Assembly (NCBI GenBank): GCA_020632665.1
Contig: JACKFC010000008.1
Coordinates: 1-64,000 of the forward strand
Direction: 5' to 3'
Source: Deltaproteobacteria bacterium
Lineage (GTDB): Bacteria > Myxococcota_A > UBA9042
Length of the DNA stretch: 64,000 nucleotides
In this document: piece by piece, positions 1 through 8,968 of the stretch
How the letters are laid out: the number at the start of each line of letters is the position of its first letter
Position numbering within the stretch: position 1 is the first letter of the stretch
The notes under the pieces: generated by a model
The model's database searches: none
Told to the model about the DNA's origin: nothing
The model's input: the letters and a program-made list of their open reading frames with translations, nothing else
Program-made: the position numbers and the translations under genes

Positions 1-818
1 TCGAGCGCGGCGACGTCGGGGTGATCGAGGGTCGGCGCGGCGAAGGCCAATGCCAGCCGGGTCTCGGAGAAGGTCGACGGCATCCGCCGCGCCGAGGCCG
101 CGCGGGCCTGCTGCCGGGGCGCGGGACGCTCGGCCGCGGCGTCGCGCGTCAGGTCGGCGAAGTCGGCGAGCACGGCGGCTTCGACCTCGTCGGCCTGCAT
201 CGGCCCGACGACGCTGACGATCGCGTTGGTGGCGCGGTAATGCCGGCCCCAGAAGGCCTGCATCTTGCTCTGGTCCATGCCCTTGACCGACTCGATGGTG
301 CCGAGGACCGGCAGGGCGTAGGGGTGGCTGCCGAAGACGTCTTCGAAGATGGCGCGGTAGAGCACGCGGCTGGGGTTGTCGTCGGCGCGGCGGATCTCTT
401 CGCAGACGACCTCGATCTCGCGCTCGAGCTCGACCGGGTCGAAGGCCGAGTGGCAGACGGCGTCGGCCAGCACGTCCAGGCCCGTGCGCCATTCGTGGGC
501 CGGCATCACGACGTGGTAGACCGTCTGGTCGAGGCTGGTCCAAGCGTTGATCTGACCGCCGACGGCCTCGACCGCAGCGGCGATCTCACCGACCCCGCGG
601 CGCTCGGTCCCCTTGAAGAGCATATGCTCGTGCAGGTGCGCCAGGCCCCGCTCGTGGTCGCGCTCGTCGGCACCACCGACGCCGATCCAGATCTGCACTG
701 CCGCCGCGGGCGCGTGCGGCACCGTGCGCACGCAGAGGCCCAGGCCATTGTCGAGGCGCTTCCAATGCACCTCGGCGGTGCTGCGGTCGGCGGGGAAGGA
801 GGCGTGGTCGTCAGGCAT
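1..818 (-). CDS. M16 family zinc metallopeptidase, N-terminal part (cut by window edge)
   Basis: The reverse strand reads an open frame from an ATG at 818 to the window edge, about 272 residues. It shows the inverted zinc motif HxxEH (HLHEH, residues 61-65) and the downstream helix EIEVVCEE that carries the third ligand in M16 peptidases (insulinase/pitrilysin family). The full family domain is about 400-450 residues, so the C-terminal half lies outside the window. AGGAG sits about 6 bases before the ATG and supports this start. No signal peptide is obvious. It diverges from the gene at 951. The family assignment is firm; the substrate is unknown, and a processing-peptidase-like or PqqL-like role cannot be told apart here. 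Confidence 0.88.
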   Translation of the reverse strand, partial: MPDDHASFPADRSTAEVHWKRLDNGLGLCVRTVPHAPAAAVQIWIGVGGADERDHERGLAHLHEHMLFKGTERRGVGEIAAAVEAVGGQINAWTSLDQTVYHVVMPAHEWRTGLDVLADAVCHSAFDPVELEREIEVVCEEIRRADDNPSRVLYRAIFEDVFGSHPYALPVLGTIESVKGMDQSKMQAFWGRHYRATNAIVSVVGPMQADEVEAAVLADFADLTRDAAAERPAPRQQARAASARRMPSTFSETRLALAFAAPTLDHPDVAAL

Positions 819-950
819 CGGGAGCTCCTGGTTGCTGCCGCGGTTGGGCTGCGAAACCGACGTCGCAGCAGTGCGCGCTGCGGACGTTGCAGGCAAGGTA
901 GGACAGCCGGCGTCAGGGCGCCACGCCCGGCGCCGAAAGGAGGACATTCG

Positions 951-1886
951 ATGCGAAAGCCACGCCGCCGCCACCGCCGGGTGGTCCTGCTGCTGCTCAC
1001 CTGCGTCGCGTTGGCGGTGCCCGCAGCTGCCGCGGCGATCGAGCGCTGCGGGCCCAACGTCTGCCTCGGTGCCGACCGCTGCTGCAACGAGAGCTGCGGC
1101 ATCTGCGCCCCGCCGGGTGGCGCCTGCATCCAACCGCATTGCGGCTGGGAGCGCGATCAAGCCGGCGGGCTGCGGCCGATCTTCGATCCGCGCGCGCCGA
1201 ACCCGATGCCGAGCCACGCGCTGACCGCCATCGGCGCGTGGATGCCGGCCCAAGGCGGCCGCGACCCCGCCCTCGGCTACGACCTGATCGGCACCTGGGC
1301 GCCGCTGACCTGGCTCAGCCTGCAGGGCGGCATGCACGACCGCGACGCCATCGCCGCCGCCACCAGCGCGCTCTGGGCCGCGGCGCTGCTGCACCTGCCG
1401 ACCCTCTCGCCCCGCGTCCACCTCGCGCTCGGCCCCCGCTTCCGCCTGACCGCCAACGCCGACACGCTGCGGGCGCCCAGTACGCCGGCACCCCGCCTCG
1501 AGGCCGCGAATCCGGCCCACCATGGCCTCGATCTGGTGGCCAGCGCCGTCTACGGCATGGGCCTATTCGGGGTCGCTGCGCACGGCTCGGCCGGCATCGA
1601 CCTCGCCGCCGACGCCGGCCGCGGGGCGTGGCTGGTCTTCGGCTCGCTGACGGCCAGCGTGGTCCTGCCCGATTGGATGGTGCCGCTGGGGTTGCGGCTC
1701 TCGCTCTACGCCGGCAACAGCCGCGGCCGCGCCGACGCCACACCGCTGCAACGCTTCGGCGGCGAGGTCGCGCTCGGCTGGCACCACGGCCCCTGGATGC
1801 TCGGCGTGCTCGGCGGCTGGGGGCGGCAGGACGCGTTCACCGTGGCGCGGGCGCCGATGGCGGGGGTCTTCGCCCGGTTTCGGTAG
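951..1886 (+). CDS. Secreted Cys-rich protein with probable outer-membrane barrel
   Basis: This 311-residue protein begins with an Arg-rich n-region and a hydrophobic signal peptide ending at AAAAA. A short Cys cluster follows (residues about 27-60, nine Cys including CC and CxxC). The remaining 250 residues alternate small and aromatic residues in short strands typical of an outer-membrane beta-barrel and end in Phe-Arg. GGAGG lies 7-8 bases before the ATG. The frame stays open upstream to position 21, but that part is antisense to the M16 peptidase, so the start at 951 is preferred. The family is not recognised. It converges with the gene at 1907. Confidence 0.65.
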   Translation: MRKPRRRHRRVVLLLLTCVALAVPAAAAAIERCGPNVCLGADRCCNESCGICAPPGGACIQPHCGWERDQAGGLRPIFDPRAPNPMPSHALTAIGAWMPAQGGRDPALGYDLIGTWAPLTWLSLQGGMHDRDAIAAATSALWAAALLHLPTLSPRVHLALGPRFRLTANADTLRAPSTPAPRLEAANPAHHGLDLVASAVYGMGLFGVAAHGSAGIDLAADAGRGAWLVFGSLTASVVLPDWMVPLGLRLSLYAGNSRGRADATPLQRFGGEVALGWHHGPWMLGVLGGWGRQDAFTVARAPMAGVFARFR

Positions 1887-1906
1887 CGACGCGCTGCGCC
1901 GTTCGC

Positions 1907-3565
1907 TCAGTGCGTCGGTGGCGCGGTCGGCGTCACGGGATGTGGCATCGGGGCCGGAGCCGGAGCGCCCTCGGTCGGCACGACGCAGCGTCCCTCGCCG
2001 CGCTTGCACGCGCCCTTCTCTTGGCAGACGCGACTGGCGGCGCAGTCGGCGTCGTCCCCGACGTCGCAGGCGCCGGCCCGGGCGCGGCAGAGCCCTGCGA
2101 CGCGGCAGCTCTCCGCGCGGCGGCAATGCGCGTCTGAGGCGGCGACACAGATCCCACTGCTCAGGCGGCAGGTCCCGAGCGCCGCGCAGCCGGTCGAGGT
2201 GGCGCAGGTGGAGGACGCGGCGTCCTCGAATTGCAGGTGCGGAGCGTCGGGCAGCGTCTCGCCTTGGAGGTCGGAATGCACGGTGAGCACGCCGGCTTCG
2301 GCGTCGTCTTCGGGGTGCTCGTGCCAGCGCTGTGCCGACCAACGCAGGCCGACCGAATCGTCGTAGCAGCGCAGGGTGCGGCCGGCGAAGTATTCGATGA
2401 CGCAGGACGCGGGGTGGCGCTCGGCGCCGATCTTCAGCTCGGTCGCGACGACCACGCCGCGCGAGAGCTCGACGAATTTCGAGCCGCCGCGGGCGCTCGG
2501 CTCTGCGGCGGGCAGCAGCAGCCGGTCTTCTCGGCCGGCCGCCGCGGTGCGCGGTCCGCTCGGGCAATGCGGCACGCGCCAGATGCCGTCCTGATCGCGG
2601 CGGTAGCAGCCGGTGCGCCAGGAATCCGGCGCGCCGTCAGGGAGCTCGGCGCTGCATTGCACGTGGAACCAGCGCGTCTCGCGGACGTCGTTGACCTCGT
2701 CGACGGTGCAGACGACGTCCTGCGACTTCGGGATCACCTGGCCCTCGGCGGCGCGCAGGGGGCCGTAGCGCAGGAAGAAGCGCCGGCCGGGGCGGAGCAA
2801 GGCGTGGACGTTGGGCCAATAGCCCAGCTTCCGCGGAGCGGCCGGCGCAGGGTCGAAATCGGGAGGCGGGTCGCGCGGTTCGAAATGGGGGCGCTCGCCG
2901 AAGGAGAGGGAGACCCCGGCCGCGACGAAGACCGAGCCGAAGTAGGGCCTCGTGCCGGCGCGAAGGAAGCCGGTCACGGCCAGGGCGCCGGCCGCGAAGG
3001 AGGCGTGCAGCTCGGCCGCGACCGAGAGCCGGTTCAGCGCGGAGAGCACGATGTCGGCCCCGACGCTGCGCAAGAGCGACGAGTGAGGGTGATAGCGCAC
3101 CCCGACCCCTGCGAGATCGAAAGCCATCGCGTGGGCTTCGGGGTTCGCGATGCGGAGCTCGGCGAGCAGGTCGCCCGGGTCCGTGCCGCCGAGCGCGAAG
3201 CTCAAGATCGGCAGCGGCAGGAGATCGGAGTCGATCGCGACGGCGCGCACACCGAATGCCAGCCGCACAGCGCGCCAACGGGCCACGCGGGCGTAGCCGA
3301 GCGAAAGCCGAACGGCCCCCCAGGGGCCCAAGACGCCGGCGCCGAGCGAGAGCTCGTTGCCCCCGAGACTTCCCCGCACGCCGACGGCGACGCCCGCGTA
3401 GGCGTCGTTCGGGGAACCGACCAGCAACCCGCCGACCTCGAGCGAGGCGTCGTCCTGCCAGCCCGACGCCGAGGCCGGGGTCGGCGCCACCGACGCGACG
3501 AGCGCCGCGAGCAGCACGGCCGCGAGCCGGGTTGTCCATCGTGGGATCTGTCGATTCGAGTGCAT
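1907..3565 (-). CDS. Secreted protein with barrel-like N-terminal half and Cys-repeat C-terminus
   Basis: This 552-residue protein has a signal peptide (residues 1-34, ending ASAS). The first ~220 residues look like outer-membrane beta-strands (GLLVGSPNDAYAGVAVGV and similar). The middle has a soluble domain with several Cys. The C-terminus carries three ~20-residue repeats with the pattern C-x5-C-x4-GxC-x5-C, then a Pro/Ala tail. Similar Cys repeats occur in the next gene upstream (3677-6529), so both probably belong to the same surface-protein repertoire. Spacing of GGAG to the ATG is only 2 bases, so the start is less certain than the frame. No function is assigned. Confidence 0.6.
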   Translation of the reverse strand: MHSNRQIPRWTTRLAAVLLAALVASVAPTPASASGWQDDASLEVGGLLVGSPNDAYAGVAVGVRGSLGGNELSLGAGVLGPWGAVRLSLGYARVARWRAVRLAFGVRAVAIDSDLLPLPILSFALGGTDPGDLLAELRIANPEAHAMAFDLAGVGVRYHPHSSLLRSVGADIVLSALNRLSVAAELHASFAAGALAVTGFLRAGTRPYFGSVFVAAGVSLSFGERPHFEPRDPPPDFDPAPAAPRKLGYWPNVHALLRPGRRFFLRYGPLRAAEGQVIPKSQDVVCTVDEVNDVRETRWFHVQCSAELPDGAPDSWRTGCYRRDQDGIWRVPHCPSGPRTAAAGREDRLLLPAAEPSARGGSKFVELSRGVVVATELKIGAERHPASCVIEYFAGRTLRCYDDSVGLRWSAQRWHEHPEDDAEAGVLTVHSDLQGETLPDAPHLQFEDAASSTCATSTGCAALGTCRLSSGICVAASDAHCRRAESCRVAGLCRARAGACDVGDDADCAASRVCQEKGACKRGEGRCVVPTEGAPAPAPMPHPVTPTAPPTH

Positions 3566-3676
3566 ATCTCCATGAGGCGGGACAAGATCTCGACTGTCAA
3601 CGGAAAGATTGCGCTCGGTCGGGGTTGGCTTGCCAGCCTCGGCGCTGCACGGTTGGTCGCGCCGACGGGTGGGCGC

Positions 3677-6529
3677 TCAGGGCTGCCCGTCGGCGACGGC
3701 CGTCACGGCATTCAGCACGGGTGAGACCTTCTGCGGCGACGCTTGCAGCAGGAACTCGACCTCGAGCTGCGTGCCGACGAAGCTGCCGACCTTGCTGAGG
3801 TCGATCGGGACGTTGAGTCCGGGAACCGTGCCGATCGTCTGCCAAACCGCCTGCTCGAGCGCAGCCACCGAGTTTGCGACACGTGCCCGGATCGCGATGC
3901 TGGTCTCCGCTGGAACCTGCGCAACAAGATCGAGACTCTGCCAAACCACGTTGCCGCCGGCGGGTAGCTTGGCGCTGCCGTCGAGCGTGACCGTGTAGAT
4001 CGCCTTGGGCGCGCTGAAGGTGTGCAGGACGTAGCCGGTCATGTCCGAGTAGGTGTAGGGGCCGCTGCCGACCTTGACCTCGGCCAAGACGCTGAACGAG
4101 TCGATGTCGAAGCGGGTCGCCGAGCCAGCGCTCTGGTTGACGGTCCACCCCTTGCCGGCGAAGTCGACGGCCACCCCAACCGGATAACGACCCGGGCCAA
4201 GCGACACGTAGCCGAGGATCTGCAGCGAATCGGCGTCGATGACGGTCACCTTGTGACCACCGTCGATGGCGACCAGGACCCGTCCATTGGCTGTCGCCGC
4301 GACGCCACGCCCGCCGCCGCCGCTGCCGCCGCCTGTGATTCCCGCGACCTTGTCCCATTTCCCGGTCTCGGGATCGTAGCGACTCGCGTTCGCGCCGCTC
4401 GCGACCCAGACGCGTCCGGCGTGGTCGATGGCGATCCCGTAGGCACCAGCCACATAAGGGGTCTTGGTCAGCTGGTTGGTCGAAGGCTCGTAGCGCGCGA
4501 GACCACCGCTGGTGCACTGGATCCAGATCGTGCCACTCGGCGCGATGGTCAGGCCATACGGTGGACACCCCAACGAAACCGTCTTGACGACCGCCCCAGT
4601 CGAGGGATGGACGCGCACCAAAGACTTCGTATTCCACCCGCCGAACCAAGCGTGGTTGTCCTTGTCGATGCCCGCTGCGCGGATGATGGACTCGCCGGCC
4701 AGCGGTACCGTCTCCACCGCGACACATTCATCCGTGCCCTTGGCGAGGATTTCGTTCGCGCCGATCGTGCCATTGCCGTCGAGGTCCTTGGATGTCTCGA
4801 TCGTTCCGTTGTTGTTCTTGTCGATGCAATTCGCTGGATTGCTGATGATCTTCAGGATACCACCGCCCTTACGGCAGCCGATCCAGACGTTGCCGTCCAA
4901 ATCGACCGCGGTCCGCGAGGGATTGCCGCAGACGTTGTAGCGGCCAACCTCCTTCTTCGTTGAAGTGGAGACCTTGCTGACCGTATCCTGCGTCGAATTG
5001 GCGATCCAGATCGCGTCGAGATCGACGACATTCGTGCCGGCGCCGATGCTCACGTTGCCATTGGCGTCCTGGGTCGCGCCGGAGTCTGTGGTGGGTGCGG
5101 GGAGCTTGCCGTCGACCGGGCCGACCGCACCACAAGTGGCCGTACACGTGCCGCACGCATTCTTCACGTCCTCGTCTGTCTCGCCGTCGCAGTCGTCATC
5201 CGAGCCGTCACAAGCCTCGATTTTGGGCTCGACGACGCCCTCGCAACCGCTCCAATAGCCGGACGTGCAGGTCCGTTGCCCGAGCTTGCACGTGCCGACC
5301 CCGGCGGTGCCCGCCGGTAGTTCTCCGCACGCCATCGTCTCGCCCGGGGTCGTGCAAGCGCATCCCGTCGTCGACTTGGCGGCGCAATCCGGGCAAGCGG
5401 CGGCGAAGTTGGGATTGTCGTCGTCGCAATCGGGCCCTTTCGGGCAACCGACGCCAGCACCGTCGCCGTCCTTGTCGACGCAATCCGGTTGGACGCACAG
5501 CCCCGCCTTGCAGGTCTTGCTCTCCGCCGCGCAGTCAGCGTCTACGTCGCCCAAGGTACCGAGCACACTACACTCTCGGACCAAGTCGCCGTCGCAGACC
5601 TTGCTGCCCGGGGTGCAGACCGTCTCGACGCACTCGGCGCCAGCGGGTCCGACCATGCACGACTCTCCAGCCGGACACGGACTGAATTGCCATTCGAGCG
5701 CACCGGCCGGGCAATCGGCGAGTGTCGTCGGGGAGGGGCACGTTTTGACCCCGGGCGAGCACTGCTGCTCGAAGCAAGCACCGTCGACGCAGCTCGTGCC
5801 CACGGCGCACGGCACAGCTTGCTTCCAGGCCAGGCCGTCGGCCTCGCAGACTTGCACCGCGTTGCCGTCGCATGCCTTGACGCCCGGTGAGCACACAGGC
5901 GGGTGACAAGCACCGCCCTTGCAGACTTGGCCAGCCGGACAAGCGACCGCCGCCCACGCCGTACCGTCGGTCGCACAGACGGCGAGTTGACCGTTGGCAT
6001 CGCATTCGGTCGCATTCGGCGTGCACAGCTGCGCGACGCAGAGCGTCTCCAGGCAGACTTGACCTGCAGCGCAATCATCGGAGTTGGTGCAGTCCACGCA
6101 GAAGCCGGAGGCTTTGTCACAGACTTGTGCGAGCGCGGCGCAATCCTTGGACGAGGTGCACGAGGCCGGCGGAGGGACGCAATGCTTCGCCTTGCAGGAC
6201 TCACCAGATCCGCAATCCGCGTCGCTGTTGCAATCAACGCAAACGCCGCCGGCCTTGTCGCAGACCAGACCGACGCTGATGCACTCCTTGTCCGATTGGC
6301 AGGCGACCGGCGCGACGCTGCCGACGTCGACGGAATCGGGTTCTGGGCTGATGTCCGCGGTGCCGACTGCATCGGGCTCGACCGTCGCGCTATCGACGCC
6401 TTGGATATCGGTCGCCGTAGCGGTGTCGGCCCCCGCATTGGAGGCGCCGTCGCTCGAGGTGCCGCAGCCAGCTGCGAGCATACCGGCGGCCACGACAGTC
6501 AGGACGGCGAACGGTCTGTGTGCGAACAT
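3677..6529 (-). CDS. Large lipoprotein: Cys-rich repeats, MopE-like motif, Vgb/NHL-type beta-propeller
   Basis: The 950-residue product has a lipoprotein signal (LAAGC, Cys22), a Thr/Ala/Asp-rich linker (23-70), then Cys-rich modules to about residue 400 (CxSDxxC, CPAGQxC, CxDGxxxC types). Next comes a MopE-like Asp-rich motif (CDGSDDDCDGETDE), known in this setting as a calcium- or copper-binding element. The C-terminal half (about 490-850) resembles a virginiamycin-B-lyase/NHL propeller, with repeats such as DLDGNVWIGC, DKDNHAWFGG, IAPSGTIWIQC and DHAGRVWVAS. GGGAGGAG sits 6 bases before the ATG. It is probably a cell-surface protein; the ligand is unknown and lyase activity is not implied. 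Confidence 0.75.
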   Translation of the reverse strand: MFAHRPFAVLTVVAAGMLAAGCGTSSDGASNAGADTATATDIQGVDSATVEPDAVGTADISPEPDSVDVGSVAPVACQSDKECISVGLVCDKAGGVCVDCNSDADCGSGESCKAKHCVPPPASCTSSKDCAALAQVCDKASGFCVDCTNSDDCAAGQVCLETLCVAQLCTPNATECDANGQLAVCATDGTAWAAVACPAGQVCKGGACHPPVCSPGVKACDGNAVQVCEADGLAWKQAVPCAVGTSCVDGACFEQQCSPGVKTCPSPTTLADCPAGALEWQFSPCPAGESCMVGPAGAECVETVCTPGSKVCDGDLVRECSVLGTLGDVDADCAAESKTCKAGLCVQPDCVDKDGDGAGVGCPKGPDCDDDNPNFAAACPDCAAKSTTGCACTTPGETMACGELPAGTAGVGTCKLGQRTCTSGYWSGCEGVVEPKIEACDGSDDDCDGETDEDVKNACGTCTATCGAVGPVDGKLPAPTTDSGATQDANGNVSIGAGTNVVDLDAIWIANSTQDTVSKVSTSTKKEVGRYNVCGNPSRTAVDLDGNVWIGCRKGGGILKIISNPANCIDKNNNGTIETSKDLDGNGTIGANEILAKGTDECVAVETVPLAGESIIRAAGIDKDNHAWFGGWNTKSLVRVHPSTGAVVKTVSLGCPPYGLTIAPSGTIWIQCTSGGLARYEPSTNQLTKTPYVAGAYGIAIDHAGRVWVASGANASRYDPETGKWDKVAGITGGGSGGGGRGVAATANGRVLVAIDGGHKVTVIDADSLQILGYVSLGPGRYPVGVAVDFAGKGWTVNQSAGSATRFDIDSFSVLAEVKVGSGPYTYSDMTGYVLHTFSAPKAIYTVTLDGSAKLPAGGNVVWQSLDLVAQVPAETSIAIRARVANSVAALEQAVWQTIGTVPGLNVPIDLSKVGSFVGTQLEVEFLLQASPQKVSPVLNAVTAVADGQP

Positions 6530-6670
6530 GCGGCACTCCTCCCTGCATCAGGCACATTCGGCTGGCGCGATGCAAATGGATGCTTCCACCGGAACCACGA
6601 CCACGACATCTCGTCAAGGCCTTTCGCATGGCCGGTAGCCGAGTTGGAGGTGCCAGATCCCCCAGGATCG

Positions 6671-7933
6671 CTACAACTCCCGCCGCGGCGGCACCACTCC
6701 GTGCGCCACGATCTGCCCCGACGCCAGCGCGATGGCGATCATCCCGACCGAGAGCGCGCGCGCGACGCCGGCGAGGACGTCGCCAGCCAGCAGCTCGGCG
6801 AGGCTGCGAAAACCCAGGCTTCCCGGCACCAGCATCAAGATCCCCGGGATGAGCACCAGGCTCGCCGGCTTGCGCAGCAGGCGCGAGGCCGCGTTGCCGG
6901 CGACTCCGACGATGGCCGAGGCCAAAAAGACGCCCGGGACGCCTGCCGCCGCCTGCTCGCCGAGCCGGGCGGCGACCACCGCCAACGCGGCCGCGCCGAC
7001 GACCAGCGGCAGCTCCCGCCGCCGCGCCTGCAACAAGCGCGCGAAGGCCAATCCGCCGACGAGGACGGCCACCGCGATCGGCAGCACCTGCACCGGCCCG
7101 ACCGGCGCAGCCACCGGCTCACCGAGGCGGGCGGCGACCGAGGCGCCGAGCAACGAGCCGAAGCCGAGCTGCAGCAGTGACGTCAGCGCGGCGAAGCTGC
7201 GGGCCGAACCCGAGGCGAGGTGGCCTGTCGAGAGCTCGGTCATGGCGACCGTCAGCGTGAGGCCGGGGACGAGGGTGATGACGCCCGCGACCGTGACCAG
7301 GGTCAGCGCCAGCGGCGCGCTGCTCGCGACGGCGCCGGCGATCCCTGCCGCCAACGCGCCGGACAGGGCGAGGTGCAGCCGGCCGATCGGCTCCGAACCG
7401 CTTGTGGCCAGCGCCAGCAACCCGACCAACAAGCCGATCCCGGCGGCCACCTGCATCTCGAAGACGCCGCCGCCCATCAGCGCGGCCGCGCTCGCCGACG
7501 CCGCGCTCGACGCGAGCGCGCTCAACGCACCACGCACGATGCCGCCGACCGGGCGCTTCTCCGCCAGGCGCTCGGCCCGCTGCCGCAAGGCCACGATCTC
7601 GGCCGTGCCGAGGGTCGCAGCGGCGGCCGCGGCGTCGGCGGCGTCCTCGTCGCTGCTGCAGATCGCGCTGCCGAGCTCGTCGATCTCGACCAACCGCCCG
7701 AGGTCGACCTCGCCCTGCTCGATCCGCAGCACGTGCGCCGTCGCGTCGACCTCGTCCGGGCCGAACGAGACCATCACCATCGTCGGGGTGGAGAAGAAGC
7801 GCGCCGCGATGCCGAGGGTCCGCGCCACCGCGCCCGCCTCGCGCTCGAGCCGGTGCGCCGGGGCGCCGTGGGTCTGCAGCGCCCGGAGGAAGGCCAGGAG
7901 CAGGCCCCGCCGCTCGCGCTCGTCCTGGGTCAT
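6671..7933 (-). CDS. ThrE family threonine/serine exporter-like membrane protein
   Basis: This is a 420-residue membrane protein. An N-terminal soluble region (1-~115) contains the AFLRALQTHGAPAHRLE segment and the DUF1212-type core. It is followed by about ten hydrophobic helices, with the repeated element VITLVPGLTLTVAM in the first half and VLIPGILMLVPGSLGF in the second. The fusion of the ThrE (DUF1212) and ThrE_2 (DUF3815) parts matches single-chain Thr/Ser exporters. The start at 7933 has GGAGGG 8 bases upstream; an in-frame ATG farther upstream would add an Arg-rich, unlikely leader. Family assignment is good; transport substrate is inferred only from the family. Confidence 0.85.
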   Translation of the reverse strand: MTQDERERRGLLLAFLRALQTHGAPAHRLEREAGAVARTLGIAARFFSTPTMVMVSFGPDEVDATAHVLRIEQGEVDLGRLVEIDELGSAICSSDEDAADAAAAAATLGTAEIVALRQRAERLAEKRPVGGIVRGALSALASSAASASAAALMGGGVFEMQVAAGIGLLVGLLALATSGSEPIGRLHLALSGALAAGIAGAVASSAPLALTLVTVAGVITLVPGLTLTVAMTELSTGHLASGSARSFAALTSLLQLGFGSLLGASVAARLGEPVAAPVGPVQVLPIAVAVLVGGLAFARLLQARRRELPLVVGAAALAVVAARLGEQAAAGVPGVFLASAIVGVAGNAASRLLRKPASLVLIPGILMLVPGSLGFRSLAELLAGDVLAGVARALSVGMIAIALASGQIVAHGVVPPRREL

Positions 7934-8040
7934 CGCGCCATCCCTCCGTCGCCAGCGCGCCCCGATACCGGGCCGGCCGCGCATGCGCCGCGACTTGCCC
8001 GATCGCGCCGCGCTGCGCAAGGTAGAAGCGTGGAGGGACG

Positions 8041-8958
8041 ATGGCCCGACCCGACCTCGAACGTCGCGACGACCGCTGGGAACGCTGCATCGACGGGCTC
8101 GACCCGATCGCCGGCGCCCACGCCGTCTTCGCGGTGCTCTTCGATCGCGTCTTCCCGCACGACATCATCCTCGCGACCGAGCTCGGCCAGCTGCGGACCT
8201 TCGCCTTCCCGAGCATCAGCGGGCTGCTCCACGCCACCGGCGAATACGAACGCCGCGGGCAGAAGCGGGTCGACGATACCCGCGCGATCTTGACCGAGAT
8301 CGTCGAGCCGGGCCCGCAGAGCCGACGCGGCCAGGAGATGATCGCCCACCTGAACCGCTTGCACGGTCAATACCGCATCGCCAACGACGACTTCCTCGTC
8401 ACCCTCGCCGCGCTCTCGGTCGGCCCCATCGAGCATCTCGACGCCTTCGGCCATCGACCGCTGCGGCCCCGTGAGCGCGCCGCGTTCTACGAGGTCTGGC
8501 GACAGGTCGGCGAACGGATGGGCATCGCGGACGTCCCGGCCACCTGGGAGGGGCTGCGCGCCTTCCGCAACGCCTACGAGGCCCGCTCGGCGCGCTACCA
8601 CCCGAGCAACGAGGCCGTCGCCCGCGGGCTGATCGCCGTCCTGGCGGAGGCGCTGCCGCGACCGCTGCGTGGCCTGGTCGAGCCAACGTGCAGCCTGCTG
8701 CTCGGCGCGCCACACCTGGTCGCCGCGCTGGGCCTGCGCCCGCCGACCGCCAGCGAGCGCCGCACCATCCGCGCCGCGCTCGCTGCCCGCGCCGCGCTCG
8801 AGCGCCGGGTGACGGCCTACAACCACGTCGGCTTCTCACGCACCGCGGCGTTCCGTGCCCTGCCGAGCTACCCGAACGGCTACGAGCGGATGCACCTCGG
8901 GCCGCGCAAGCTGATCGAGCGGTTGCTGTGGCAGGCCGAAACGGCGGCGCAACGCTGA
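8041..8958 (+). CDS. MpaB-type (DUF2236) oxygenase family protein
   Basis: The 305-residue protein matches the oxygenase MpaB / latex-clearing-protein family. It has RVDDT (Arg76, Thr80) and a following His (RLHGQ, His108), which align by pattern with the conserved Arg-Thr and heme-region His of Lcp-like enzymes. The C-terminal part PPTASERRTIRAALA is also typical. Such proteins are heme b oxygenases or uncharacterised homologues; several myxobacterial and actinobacterial genomes carry many copies. There is no signal peptide. It diverges from the ThrE-like gene and converges with the ceramidase-like gene with a 10-base gap. Confidence 0.75.
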   Translation: MARPDLERRDDRWERCIDGLDPIAGAHAVFAVLFDRVFPHDIILATELGQLRTFAFPSISGLLHATGEYERRGQKRVDDTRAILTEIVEPGPQSRRGQEMIAHLNRLHGQYRIANDDFLVTLAALSVGPIEHLDAFGHRPLRPRERAAFYEVWRQVGERMGIADVPATWEGLRAFRNAYEARSARYHPSNEAVARGLIAVLAEALPRPLRGLVEPTCSLLLGAPHLVAALGLRPPTASERRTIRAALAARAALERRVTAYNHVGFSRTAAFRALPSYPNGYERMHLGPRKLIERLLWQAETAAQR

Positions 8959-8968
8959 CGCCCCCCGC

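Noticed and set aside
21..950. Upstream extension of the secreted protein frame at 951.
   Set aside because: This part is antisense to the M16 peptidase, and the ATG at 951 has a good ribosome-binding site and begins a signal peptide.
3572..3600. TTGACA at 3600-3595 (minus strand) as a promoter for the gene at 3565.
   Set aside because: The -10 position holds CCTCAT, a poor match, and the predicted start site would lie at the start codon.
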